Positions 42,856 to 50,788 of a DNA stretch of 64,000 bases are shown here, piece after piece. The notes beneath the pieces were generated by a model. The model was not told the origin of the DNA and did no database searches. It saw nothing but the letters and a program-made list of their open reading frames with translations. Position numbers and translations under genes: made by a program. Each line of letters starts with the position of its first letter. Within the stretch, counting starts at the first letter, position 1. Source of the stretch: CBFDBF01 sp050293315 (GTDB lineage: Bacteria > Pseudomonadota > Gammaproteobacteria > Chromatiales > Chromatiaceae); the NCBI GenBank assembly GCA_050293315.1, contig JBNKMS010000012.1:186001-250000 (forward strand), written 5' to 3'.

Positions 42856-44133
42856 GTGATAACAAGATTCGCAAAAAAGATATTTTACACTTCTCTTCTC
42901 TTCTTGATGCTGTGCGGCGCTTTTGGCTATGGCGTGCTCGTCGGGGTGTATAAATATTGGCCGTATGAAGATTTTACTATTTTCTATAACTCGCTGGTTG
43001 TGTTTATCAAGTCAGGCGAGTTTGCTCCAACAGATCGTGTCATCATGCCTGCAGAAGATGCGCCGAGATCGCGCTTTACTATCTACAATCCAGAACAGGT
43101 GAGTGATGGATACTACCTACTAGCGGGTTGGGACAGTGAGCAAGATCAATACGCAATATGGTTGTATAGCAATAAGGGTGTGAAGCTGCATAGCTGGCAG
43201 TTGAATTATTCGGAGCTGGGTGTTGGTGGGGATGGGGATCGATCTAGAGTTCCGCACGGTATGCAAGCTCTCGCGGACGGTTCCATCGTGGTCAATTTTG
43301 ATGAGGGTGGTGTAATGGCGAGGATTGGTGTCTGCTCTGCACCTATTTGGGCCATTGACGGCATATTCCACCACTCGATCGACAGTGACGATAACGGCCA
43401 TGCGTGGACATGGCGTGGAGAGGAAAGCACCAATAGTGATCAGCAGTTTCTTGTACGCTTCGATCCGCTTACGGGAGAGATTCTGCAGGAGATTGATTTC
43501 TTAAACGAAGTCATAAAGGCGCATACTGAGGAGTCCTTTATTTTTTCGGTGCGGTCAGATTATAAGTTTGGGGAATACGAAAATAACTCGCGCCGGAATA
43601 ACGATCTATTTCATCCAAATGATGTTGAAGTTCTATCTGCAAGCCTGGCAGACAGGTTTGATGGGTTTTCAGCAGGCGATCTGCTGCTTAGTCTGCGCAA
43701 TATTAATTTGGTGGCGATCCTTGATCCGGATAGCAGGCGTATTAAATGGTGGCGTCGAGGGCCGTGGATGTACCAACATGATCCAGATTTTACCAACGAT
43801 GGAAAGATATCCGTATTCAGTAATAACAGTGAACGTATCAGATCGGAGATCCTGACGATCGATCCGGCGACCAATAAAGTCAGCAATAACCTGCTGCATG
43901 GAGAGCTCAACTTTTATACCGAAACCATGGGTAAGCATAGTTATCTGCCAAATGGAAATATACTGATTGTGTCTCCAGGTGAAGGGCGTGTCATTGAGGT
44001 AACGGCTAACGGTGATAAGGTGCTTGAGTTCAATAACGTCTTGACCGAGGATTATAATTCGATTATCACAAACGGGGTTTGGTTGCCGGCGGGGTTTTTT
44101 ACCAAGACCCCAAACTGTTCCGGAGCTGATTGA
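42856..44133 (+). CDS. arylsulfotransferase (ASST)-family protein
   Basis: 425 residues with a single N-terminal membrane helix (FYTSLLFLMLCGAFGYGVLVGVY) and a large extracytoplasmic region. Repeated beta-propeller-like blades are seen: VPHGMQALADGSIVVNFDEGG, FHPNDVEVLSASLADRF, GKHSYLPNGNILIVSPGEGR. These match the ASST family, whose known members move sulfate between phenols without PAPS by way of an active-site His. His in FHPNDV is a candidate; I cannot confirm catalysis. GTG start at 42856, with a weak ribosome site. First gene of a four-gene set ending in a PAPS-type sulfotransferase. Confidence 0.82.
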   Translation: MITRFAKKIFYTSLLFLMLCGAFGYGVLVGVYKYWPYEDFTIFYNSLVVFIKSGEFAPTDRVIMPAEDAPRSRFTIYNPEQVSDGYYLLAGWDSEQDQYAIWLYSNKGVKLHSWQLNYSELGVGGDGDRSRVPHGMQALADGSIVVNFDEGGVMARIGVCSAPIWAIDGIFHHSIDSDDNGHAWTWRGEESTNSDQQFLVRFDPLTGEILQEIDFLNEVIKAHTEESFIFSVRSDYKFGEYENNSRRNNDLFHPNDVEVLSASLADRFDGFSAGDLLLSLRNINLVAILDPDSRRIKWWRRGPWMYQHDPDFTNDGKISVFSNNSERIRSEILTIDPATNKVSNNLLHGELNFYTETMGKHSYLPNGNILIVSPGEGRVIEVTANGDKVLEFNNVLTEDYNSIITNGVWLPAGFFTKTPNCSGAD

Positions 44134-44145
44134 GCAGGGCGGAGA

Positions 44146-44367
44146 ATGGAATACCGTTATATTTATATATTCGGTCTTGTATTTTATGCAGATACCGCTG
44201 CAGCCTATGTGGGGCCAGGCCTGGGGCTGGGGGTCATCGGCTCTGTGGTCGGTGTGATTGCTGCTGTTCTGTTGGCCATAGTAGGAGTGATTTGGTATCC
44301 ACTGAAAAGGGTACTAAAGAGGAACAAAACTACAGCAGAAGATGATGAAAAATCGGATGAGTTATGA
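44146..44367 (+). CDS. small Gly-rich membrane protein of the sulfotransferase cluster
   Basis: 73 residues. Begins with a hydrophobic, signal-like stretch ending ADTAAAYVGPGLGLGVIGS, followed by a second helix (VVGVIAAVLLAIVGVIWYPL) and a basic-acidic cytoplasmic tail (KRVLKRNKTTAEDDEKSDEL). The AYVGPGxGL pattern recurs in small proteins found beside ASST-type genes, but no function is known. It overlaps the next gene by 4 nt (ATGA). Confidence 0.7.
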   Translation: MEYRYIYIFGLVFYADTAAAYVGPGLGLGVIGSVVGVIAAVLLAIVGVIWYPLKRVLKRNKTTAEDDEKSDEL

Positions 44368-44759
44368 TCTACATCGCTCTATCTGTTATCTGCGTACTGT
44401 TTGTTGAGCTATCTATTCAGTTGGGTCTGAGCGATACGATTAAGAAACTGTTAGGCCTGACGTGGCATGCGGTTGGTGTCCTCTTTTCGCAAGAGTATAG
44501 CGATCCTAAGAAGGAGGTGATGATTCGCCAGGCATCTCTGGATCTGTACAAGGTTACATCCGTTTTTATCGCCAAGTTCACCGCTGTCCTGCTGGGGATC
44601 TATTTTGCCTATCTGCTGTTTGCGCAAATATTGCAGCTTTCAGAGGGAGAATTTATAGCCAGTCTATATTCGGTTAAGGTAATTCTCCTGCTCACACTGG
44701 TTTCCGTGGTTTACGTTAGGCTGCGTCATGTCGTTGTCCAGCGATTACTCTCTAGTTGA
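44364..44759 (+). CDS. membrane protein of unknown function in sulfotransferase cluster
   Basis: 131 residues with an N-terminal helix (residues 1-22), a polar segment with EYSDPKKEVMIRQASLDLYKVTS, and two helices near 68-92 and 100-118. I do not recognise a family. It overlaps its neighbours on both sides (4 nt before, 32 nt after), so it is made in step with them and is likely part of the same membrane process. Confidence 0.65.
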   Translation: MIYIALSVICVLFVELSIQLGLSDTIKKLLGLTWHAVGVLFSQEYSDPKKEVMIRQASLDLYKVTSVFIAKFTAVLLGIYFAYLLFAQILQLSEGEFIASLYSVKVILLLTLVSVVYVRLRHVVVQRLLSS

Positions 44760-45810
44760 TAGGGTCCTGCATAGGGTCGCCTTTGCCCACCCGACGGTGC
44801 AGAAGGCTATGGCTGCTCTCGAGGAAGATTTCTTAGGAAACAAGTTTGCACAGCTGCGGCCTGCGCGTCCGGTATTTATCACCGGGCTACCACGCGCCGG
44901 CACTACCCTGTTGCTGAATCTGTTTTACAGTACCAATGAGTTTGTTACGCATACCTATCGCCACATGCCGTTCATTCTGGCCCCCCTGCTCTGGTCTAAG
45001 ATATCTCGTCCATTTAGGCAAATGGTAGAGGCCAAGGAGCGCGCCCACGCAGATGGCATGATGATCTCCATTGATGCCCCGGAGGCCTTCGAAGAGGTCA
45101 TATGGCTGGCCTATCTGCGTAATAGTATTGTCCGGCCAGATCGTCTGTTGCCGCTCACCATTGCCGATATCAGTGTGGAGTTTGCCGCCGGCTTGCGGGC
45201 TGCAATACAGAAGCTGATATACACGGCCGCAGAGACATCAGCAGTTGCACCGCGCTATATCTCAAAGAACAATGCCAATATCTCGAGGATAGATCTGCTT
45301 GCACAGCTGTTTCCAGATGCAACTATCGTCGTCCCCTTTCGTCATCCGCTAGCCCATGTAAGCTCTCTGATGGGGCAGCATGAATACTTTACCATTGAGC
45401 ATAGAAAAGACCGCTTCGCAAAGAAATATATGGAGTGGCTGGGTCACTATGAATTTGGTGAGAATTTCAGGCCGCTTAACATAGATGGCTGGCTTGACAC
45501 TTATGTAATCCCTGAGCAGATCGACGCAGAGTTTTGGCTGCAGTATTGGACGGTGGCCTATAGTCACGTCCTTGACCGAGGTAGCGAGCAGGTTGTATTG
45601 GTCAACTTTGACCGGCTGCTGGCTGACGGTGGCGCAGTGCTTGCGCGAATTGCTGATCGTGTCGGGCTCGACAATAGATCCGGCTTCATCCAGGGCGAGG
45701 AGATCCTGCGTGCGCCCACCACTAATGTGCCGTATACGACGGATATCTCTAACCAGACCTATGCGGCAGCGCAGGGGCTTTACGCGCGGCTGGAGCAGCA
45801 GGCCATCTAG
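44728..45810 (+). CDS. PAPS-dependent sulfotransferase-family protein
   Basis: 360 residues. The 5'-phosphosulfate loop is FITGLPRAGTTLLLNLFY (about residues 49-66), and the 3'-phosphate site resembles VVPFRHPLAHVSSLMGQ (about 203-219). This is the Sulfotransfer_3 type, mostly cytoplasmic enzymes that sulfate carbohydrates, lipids or other small acceptors. The acceptor is not readable from sequence. Together with the ASST-like protein and two small membrane proteins it suggests a sulfated product made inside and handled outside the membrane (inference). A terminator hairpin follows. Confidence 0.85.
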   Translation: MSLSSDYSLVDRVLHRVAFAHPTVQKAMAALEEDFLGNKFAQLRPARPVFITGLPRAGTTLLLNLFYSTNEFVTHTYRHMPFILAPLLWSKISRPFRQMVEAKERAHADGMMISIDAPEAFEEVIWLAYLRNSIVRPDRLLPLTIADISVEFAAGLRAAIQKLIYTAAETSAVAPRYISKNNANISRIDLLAQLFPDATIVVPFRHPLAHVSSLMGQHEYFTIEHRKDRFAKKYMEWLGHYEFGENFRPLNIDGWLDTYVIPEQIDAEFWLQYWTVAYSHVLDRGSEQVVLVNFDRLLADGGAVLARIADRVGLDNRSGFIQGEEILRAPTTNVPYTTDISNQTYAAAQGLYARLEQQAI

Positions 45811-45825
45811 GAGGAGTCAGTCTGG

Positions 45826-45843
45826 CGGCAGCGGTTGCTGCCG
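45826..45843. terminator. hairpin between convergent genes
   Basis: Perfect 7-bp stem CGGCAGC-GGTT-GCTGCCG followed by TATATTTCT. It lies between the convergent sulfotransferase and TauE/SafE-like genes. Confidence 0.65.
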
Positions 45844-45850
45844 TATATTT

Positions 45851-46552
45851 CTAATCAAGAACCCCGCTTGCCAGTAGCAGTTGAATCCCAAAGACGACCA
45901 GAATCCCCCCGCTGAGGATGCGCAACATCCCCCTGTAGCGTGGGATCTCTGCGCCGATACTCTTCGCCAGCCAACCGGTGGCGCCACCTAAGTAGTAGAG
46001 CGGGGAGGCCGATGTGCCGATACCGAACATCAGGGCCAACAGGCAACCGGTGGTAAATGATCCGGTGGCGGCGGCGTAGAACAGCACGGCAGACAGTGGC
46101 AGACACGGGACCATGCTGGTGGAGAGCCCCAGGGCGATCATATGCATCCGGGTGTGCTGCCTTGGGGGCTGTGCTTCGCTGCCTCGCTTGCAGGCTGCAC
46201 GCTTAGGTCTGTATATAACAGTCGCGCCGATCAGCAGCACCAGGATGCCGGCCATGCCCAGCATCCAGCCGGAATCCACATACTCCAATGCAATGCTGCC
46301 GAACCATCCAGAGAGCCCGCCCAGCAAGGCATATGCCACGATCCGGGTGAGCATAAATGTCAGGGTTGCATCAAAGCCTTTCTGAAATCCCTTTTGGGTG
46401 CCGAAGATATATGGCCCTATTAGTGGGATGCAGGAGAAGTTACACCAGGTCAGGCCGTAGAACGCGCCCATAACCAGCATGCCGATATAGATATTCTCAA
46501 ATCCCTGCAGGATGTCGAGATGCGCCTGCAGCATGGGGGTCTCAGCCAGCAT
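45851..46552 (-). CDS. TauE/SafE-like polytopic membrane protein
   Basis: About 233 residues with six hydrophobic segments. Two Cys-Pro positions stand at the starts of helices, CNFSCIPLIGPYI and TSMVPCLPLSA, as in the SafE/DsbD-like branch (PF13386 type) annotated "sulfite exporter"; some members serve metal or thiol transfer instead. I choose the ATG at 46552 since GGGGGG precedes it; in-frame ATGs at 46576 and 46534 are possible. It overlaps the activase gene by 11 nt and is the last gene of the TonB-reductase run. Confidence 0.75.
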   Translation of the reverse strand: MLAETPMLQAHLDILQGFENIYIGMLVMGAFYGLTWCNFSCIPLIGPYIFGTQKGFQKGFDATLTFMLTRIVAYALLGGLSGWFGSIALEYVDSGWMLGMAGILVLLIGATVIYRPKRAACKRGSEAQPPRQHTRMHMIALGLSTSMVPCLPLSAVLFYAAATGSFTTGCLLALMFGIGTSASPLYYLGGATGWLAKSIGAEIPRYRGMLRILSGGILVVFGIQLLLASGVLD

Positions 46553-47351
46553 GTGCCCCCCGCTGGAACTCATCACGGGCTATCAGGGCGGCACCTACCG
46601 CAGTAGTTACTTGCGGCACCTCAGGTGGCACATGGATGTCGGTGGCCATCTCATCCTGCATCGCCTTGATCAGGCCCGCATTTAGGGCAGGCCCGCCATC
46701 AAAGAATACCTGATCGACTATACCCACCCGTCTGGCCATGCGACTGAGCCGTTTGGCTATGGAGTAGTGGGCGCCGGCCACGACCTCGCTCTTCAATTTT
46801 TTACGTGCAACCAGGGAGATGATCTCCGACTCAGCAAATACCGCGCAGGTGGAGTTTATGCGGATCGGCACATCGGCCTCCAGCGCGATCTCGCCAAGAT
46901 CGGTCACGTTAAGCTCCAGAATACGTGCCATAGTCTCGAGAAAACGTCCGGTACCGGCGGCACACTTGTCGTTCATGGCGAAGTTTTTGGTGACACCCTG
47001 GTCATCAATCGATATCACCTTGCTGTCCTGGCCGCCAAGATTGATGATAGTGCGCACCTTAAGGCCGGCCTGCTCGCCGTACCAGAGCGCGCCTCTTACA
47101 TTGGCGCTGATCTCACTGATGTTGCTGTTGGCAAACTTGACCAGACGTCGTCCATAACCGGTGGAGGTGACACTGTTGATGTCATCAAATGTCATCTCCA
47201 GGCTCTGTAGCAACAGATCAAGCGCCTCACGTGCGGTCTCCTCACAGTGGACCCCGGTGGGGACCACCTTATACCCCATAATGTCACCGTCGTTGACTAT
47301 CGCCACCTTGGTGGTGGCTGAACCTATATCAATGCCTGCGTAGTGACTCAT
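46542..47351 (-). CDS. ATP-dependent activase of 2-hydroxyacyl-CoA dehydratase/double-cubane type (BadF/HgdC/YjiL-like)
   Basis: 269 residues of the ASKHA fold. ATP loops: GIDIGSATTKVAIV (residues 6-19) and LGGQDSKVISID (about 105-116). The homodimer's bridging [4Fe-4S] ligands are Cys130 (NDKCAAGTGRFL) and Cys169 (NSTCAVFAESE). Such activases use ATP hydrolysis to push an electron into a partner with very low redox potential. The partner is the adjacent gene, 1 bp upstream. The family's usual Cys-His after SEI is replaced (SEISANVRGAL). Confidence 0.92.
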   Translation of the reverse strand: MSHYAGIDIGSATTKVAIVNDGDIMGYKVVPTGVHCEETAREALDLLLQSLEMTFDDINSVTSTGYGRRLVKFANSNISEISANVRGALWYGEQAGLKVRTIINLGGQDSKVISIDDQGVTKNFAMNDKCAAGTGRFLETMARILELNVTDLGEIALEADVPIRINSTCAVFAESEIISLVARKKLKSEVVAGAHYSIAKRLSRMARRVGIVDQVFFDGGPALNAGLIKAMQDEMATDIHVPPEVPQVTTAVGAALIARDEFQRGAHAG

Positions 47352-47352
47352 A

Positions 47353-48639
47353 TCAGGCCCTTCTCCCCTTCAGGGTCTCCTGGAAGGCCTCGATTCTGGT
47401 GCGCAGCTGCTCGACATCCTGCGGACTATAGTCGGTCTCGATCTTGAGCATCGGGATCCCCTTCTGCTCCATCAACTGCTCAATGATCTTGGTCTCCACA
47501 TCGTATGGATGGCACCCTTTAAGGATGTGGTATATGACCCCCTCTACCTTGTAATCGTCGATCAGCTGCAACAGACGATCTCGCCGATCAATAGTAGTGG
47601 AGAAGATCGGGCAGGTGGATGGTAGTAGATAGCGGTCGGCTATCGCATGCAGCATGTTTGACTTGGTCCCCTCATCCAGCGCCACCATATCGTTCAGATA
47701 GCGATTGGAGGTGCAGAACTCATCTGCCACCAGTATGCCATCCAGCTCCTCAATAATGGTCGGTACCTTCCAGTTGGGGAAGACCATGGGTGAACCGGTG
47801 AGCATAATGCGTGCGGCCCCCGCCATGGCCACATGTGTCTCATTGCCGATGCGCGCCTCCAGTTCGTCATTTAGTCTGGACAGGGCCGCGGTCCAATCCT
47901 CTACGTGGTCATAAAAATAGGCATTCATCACCTCCAGGGCGTCCCGTCCCAGGATGACCGCCGGCGTCGCCTTGCGGATATGGTGAAAGCGGTGAAACTC
48001 ATGCTGGGCACGCTGGATCATGCGGGTCGCCTGTTTCAGGCGGCGGCGGGTGATGCGGGTACCGGTTACTTTCTCCAGTCTTTTGGTAAACCGCTTTACC
48101 TCCTCCAGCCAGAAGTGGCGGGATGACTCCTCCTCTTTTACCCGCGGCATGTCCATCATATGTACCGGGACATACTCTTTCAGTGCCTCGGCCATCTTTA
48201 CCTTCCAGTCACAGCTGGCCGGCACCACCACCAACTCACACTGCTGATAAAAGTCGAGGATCGGTAGAGAGCTGAGCCCAAACTCCGATTTAACCATCGG
48301 GCAGGCCACCTCCGGCAGGTGATCTTCGCCGATCTCCATACTTTCATACACGCCGGAGCAGAGTCTGACCGGGCGTGCGCCGGCGGCGTAGATCAGCTCC
48401 TCCGGCACAAACAGGCAGTAGGTGCCGATTATCTTCTCGCCTTTTTTCGGCTGTACTGCGTCCGCACCACCGTGCTCAAAGGTCTCGAAGATGCGGTCGA
48501 AGTAGGCCATGTTCTCCGGTCGGTTGCTCTCCTCTTCGTGAATGTGGTCGAAGATCTCTCGCACCGACATGGCAAGATTGATCTTGACCTTGTTTGCCAG
48601 ACGTTCATTCTTGGAGAGATGCTGTTCTGTTGTGCTCAT
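47353..48639 (-). CDS. double-cubane-cluster-type reductase / HgdB-like dehydratase component (YjiM-like)
   Basis: 428 residues of the 2-hydroxyacyl-CoA dehydratase D-component superfamily. GTYCLFVPEELIYAAGARPV, LPEVACPMVKSEFG and VVPASCDWKVKM resemble E. coli YjiM and double-cubane proteins rather than the two-subunit dehydratases: only one such subunit is present. Candidate cluster Cys: 75, 94, 113, 143, 309, 343 and 376. Known double-cubane proteins, with their activase, reduce small molecules such as acetylene or azide in vitro; the natural substrate is unknown. It lies between the polyferredoxin gene (6 bp) and its activase (1 bp). Confidence 0.88.
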   Translation of the reverse strand: MSTTEQHLSKNERLANKVKINLAMSVREIFDHIHEEESNRPENMAYFDRIFETFEHGGADAVQPKKGEKIIGTYCLFVPEELIYAAGARPVRLCSGVYESMEIGEDHLPEVACPMVKSEFGLSSLPILDFYQQCELVVVPASCDWKVKMAEALKEYVPVHMMDMPRVKEEESSRHFWLEEVKRFTKRLEKVTGTRITRRRLKQATRMIQRAQHEFHRFHHIRKATPAVILGRDALEVMNAYFYDHVEDWTAALSRLNDELEARIGNETHVAMAGAARIMLTGSPMVFPNWKVPTIIEELDGILVADEFCTSNRYLNDMVALDEGTKSNMLHAIADRYLLPSTCPIFSTTIDRRDRLLQLIDDYKVEGVIYHILKGCHPYDVETKIIEQLMEQKGIPMLKIETDYSPQDVEQLRTRIEAFQETLKGRRA

Positions 48640-48645
48640 AATTGG

Positions 48646-49614
48646 CTAATCCTGTTTTTCTTGATCGCTAGTGATGTTGCCCTGGCGCTTTAGAAAGCCC
48701 TGCTCAGTGGCGGTGTAGATGGGGATGTTCAGAAACTTGATCTGCAGTGCCTCGTCTTCAGGGCAGACATCGACGCAACGTGCGCACAGGATGCAGTCCT
48801 GGGTCACCAGGTTGGTTGCCGTCTTCTCCTCCTCAATCTCCCGGATCTCCATAGGGCAGACGCGTGAGCAGTTGCCGCAACGGGTGCAGCGCTGGCCATC
48901 CTTCTTCAGGGTTACCAGGCCGATCTTATCAAACAGTGAGAGCAGCGCCATCATCGGACAGTAGGAGCAGAGGAAGCGACGCTTTACAAAGGCGCTGGTC
49001 AAGAGCAGTCCGGTAAGTATGACTGCGATCGTGGTCAGGACCATGCCGGGGCCGTTGGAGAAGTCTATATAGAACTGACTGAAGTCACCGTTAAAGATCG
49101 GCATGAAGACCCGCGCCGGGCACATCTGACAGAATGGCACCGACCAGTCGCGGGAAAGCTTTGGTAGCCCCATCACGGCGTTGCCGATGCCCAGTGGTAT
49201 CATGATCAACAGTGCCAGCAGGATATATTTTACCGACTTGTAGCGTTTGCGGGTGAGCCAGCCAAACCGGGACATATCGATGCTGAGCAGGTTTCTGAGC
49301 TTGGTCAGCAGGTCCTGGATGAATCCAAACGGGCAGACCCAGCCGCACCACGCCTTATTCAGCACAATCGCCCAGAGTGCGAAGATGCCGATAGCCTTCA
49401 GAAACCTTATTCCGGCATCGCCCCAGAACTCGGCAAACGGTCGGGAGAGCATATGCTGCAGACCGATAAGGAAACAGCCACCCCCCCTGTCATCCACATA
49501 GGCGCAGGAGAATGTCGGTAAACGACTACCCAGGTCTATATAGAGCAGGCCGCCGTAGGTTAATAAAACGAAAAAGATGAATTGGACTATGAGTCTTATG
49601 CGTTGGACGTTCAT
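48646..49614 (-). CDS. NapH/NosR-like membrane polyferredoxin
   Basis: 322 residues with about five transmembrane helices. Two membrane-edge CxxxCP motifs (WCGWVCPFGF and LCSYCPMMAL) are typical of NapH, RdxA and NosR, and two ferredoxin [4Fe-4S] sites stand in the C-terminal cytoplasmic part (CTRCGNCSRVCP, CILCARCVDVCP). A third Cys pair is in FCQMCPARV. Such proteins move electrons from quinol to cytoplasmic or periplasmic partners. The start overlaps the upstream gene by 4 nt and the reductase follows after 6 bp, so it is the likely electron source (inference). Confidence 0.9.
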   Translation of the reverse strand: MNVQRIRLIVQFIFFVLLTYGGLLYIDLGSRLPTFSCAYVDDRGGGCFLIGLQHMLSRPFAEFWGDAGIRFLKAIGIFALWAIVLNKAWCGWVCPFGFIQDLLTKLRNLLSIDMSRFGWLTRKRYKSVKYILLALLIMIPLGIGNAVMGLPKLSRDWSVPFCQMCPARVFMPIFNGDFSQFYIDFSNGPGMVLTTIAVILTGLLLTSAFVKRRFLCSYCPMMALLSLFDKIGLVTLKKDGQRCTRCGNCSRVCPMEIREIEEEKTATNLVTQDCILCARCVDVCPEDEALQIKFLNIPIYTATEQGFLKRQGNITSDQEKQD

Positions 49615-50681
49615 TGTGCTCTCTTGCGTCTTCTACGTATGGCGATGGCCACTGCAGCGCCCACCATGGTTATAATTGCCGCCAGATACGCCATGTTCTG
49701 ACTCTGCCAATCGCTCAAGGCTGCAGAGACATAAAATGGCAGGGTGGCGATATAGCGCTCCTGGTCATACAACTTGCCCCGGTACTCCGCCATGCCTGCC
49801 TCACGGTGCTCTAGTCGCAGCAGGTAGAGTTCAGATTTGCGTCGGTCGACCCCATCCTCATGGAAGTCCTCTTTGATCAGGGTAAATTCAACCTCGCCGT
49901 TGGCGTCTGTTGTCTTCGCCTGATGCCACCCCTGAACTGTGGTCAACGCCATACGACCACCTGCCAGCGGCTTACCCCTGAACAGTGCGCGTACTCGTAT
50001 CGTGTCTCCCACATAGTCGCGATAGCGCCTTTTGCCATCAGGGTAGACGCGTACCAGCTCCAGTTCAGGACTTCCATTGAAATAGCCCTGGCGCTCTATT
50101 GGCGGCTGCTCCTTCTCCTCGGGCTTATCTCCATGGCTCATAAAGGTGTAGTAGGAGTAGAGATTGGTGCGGGTTGTTCCCTTTAGTCCCAGGTCCTTAT
50201 AGGCAAAGATGCGATACCAGCCGCCGTCATCGGCTGCATACTCAGCCCGGGTCTCCGGGCCACGCTGTTTGACCTCAATTTTTTGTATGGTGCTATCTGG
50301 ACGCTCCAGCCAGACCACGCTGCTGTTGGAGTCACCGCGCTTCATCGTTGGTTTTCCAGCCGGCTTGCGACCGGACATCATCATCATCATTCCCTTGTTC
50401 GCAGGAAAGGGGCCGGAGCGCAGATATATGCGCCGGAGGCGCGGGCCATCGCTTTGCCAGCTGCGTTTCTTTTTCTCTTCTTGCTGCGTTGGCTGTTCCG
50501 CACCGTCCGGACGTTTATCCTTGGCCGCCTTCTCCCGCATCTCCTTGGCCTTGTCCATCATCTCACGCATCTGCTGATAGGTGAGCGGCTCCAGCCAGAG
50601 CATCGGCCCAGGTTTGTGCGGTTGGGCAGAGACACAGGTGCAGCAGGCGGCCAGCAGTAGCCCTGTTATTTTAAGTCGCAT
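49611..50681 (-). CDS. anchored periplasmic Met-rich protein (DUF4198-like Ig fold)
   Basis: 356 residues from ATG 50681 (MRLKITGLLLAACCTC), which has AGGAG at good distance; the frame is open 25 codons farther. A signal peptide is followed by a Met/Lys-rich helix (YQQMREMMDKAKEMREK) and a run of five Met in NKGMMMMMSGRKP. Residues about 130-310 hold beta-rich segments (GWYRIFAYKDLGLKGTTRTN, VGDTIRVRALFRGKPLAGGRMALTT) like DUF4198 proteins that go with TonB metal receptors. The C-terminus has a helix (YLAAIITMVGAAVAIAI) and Arg-rich tail. Met clusters often bind Cu(I); metal binding here is inference. Confidence 0.7.
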   Translation of the reverse strand: MRLKITGLLLAACCTCVSAQPHKPGPMLWLEPLTYQQMREMMDKAKEMREKAAKDKRPDGAEQPTQQEEKKKRSWQSDGPRLRRIYLRSGPFPANKGMMMMMSGRKPAGKPTMKRGDSNSSVVWLERPDSTIQKIEVKQRGPETRAEYAADDGGWYRIFAYKDLGLKGTTRTNLYSYYTFMSHGDKPEEKEQPPIERQGYFNGSPELELVRVYPDGKRRYRDYVGDTIRVRALFRGKPLAGGRMALTTVQGWHQAKTTDANGEVEFTLIKEDFHEDGVDRRKSELYLLRLEHREAGMAEYRGKLYDQERYIATLPFYVSAALSDWQSQNMAYLAAIITMVGAAVAIAIRRRRKRAQ

Positions 50682-50788
50682 TATCTTTCTCCTGCAAAAG
50701 ATATGGTGATCAGAGAGCACAATGCCTGCCGGAGGCAGGCATCGGTCATGTCGCAAACATATTTCATCAAGTCTGCAGTAACGGGTAG

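Noticed and set aside
42687..45850. Genomic island integrated at tRNA-Gly
   Set aside because: No repeat of the tRNA 3' end was found downstream of the sulfotransferase cluster and there is no integrase.
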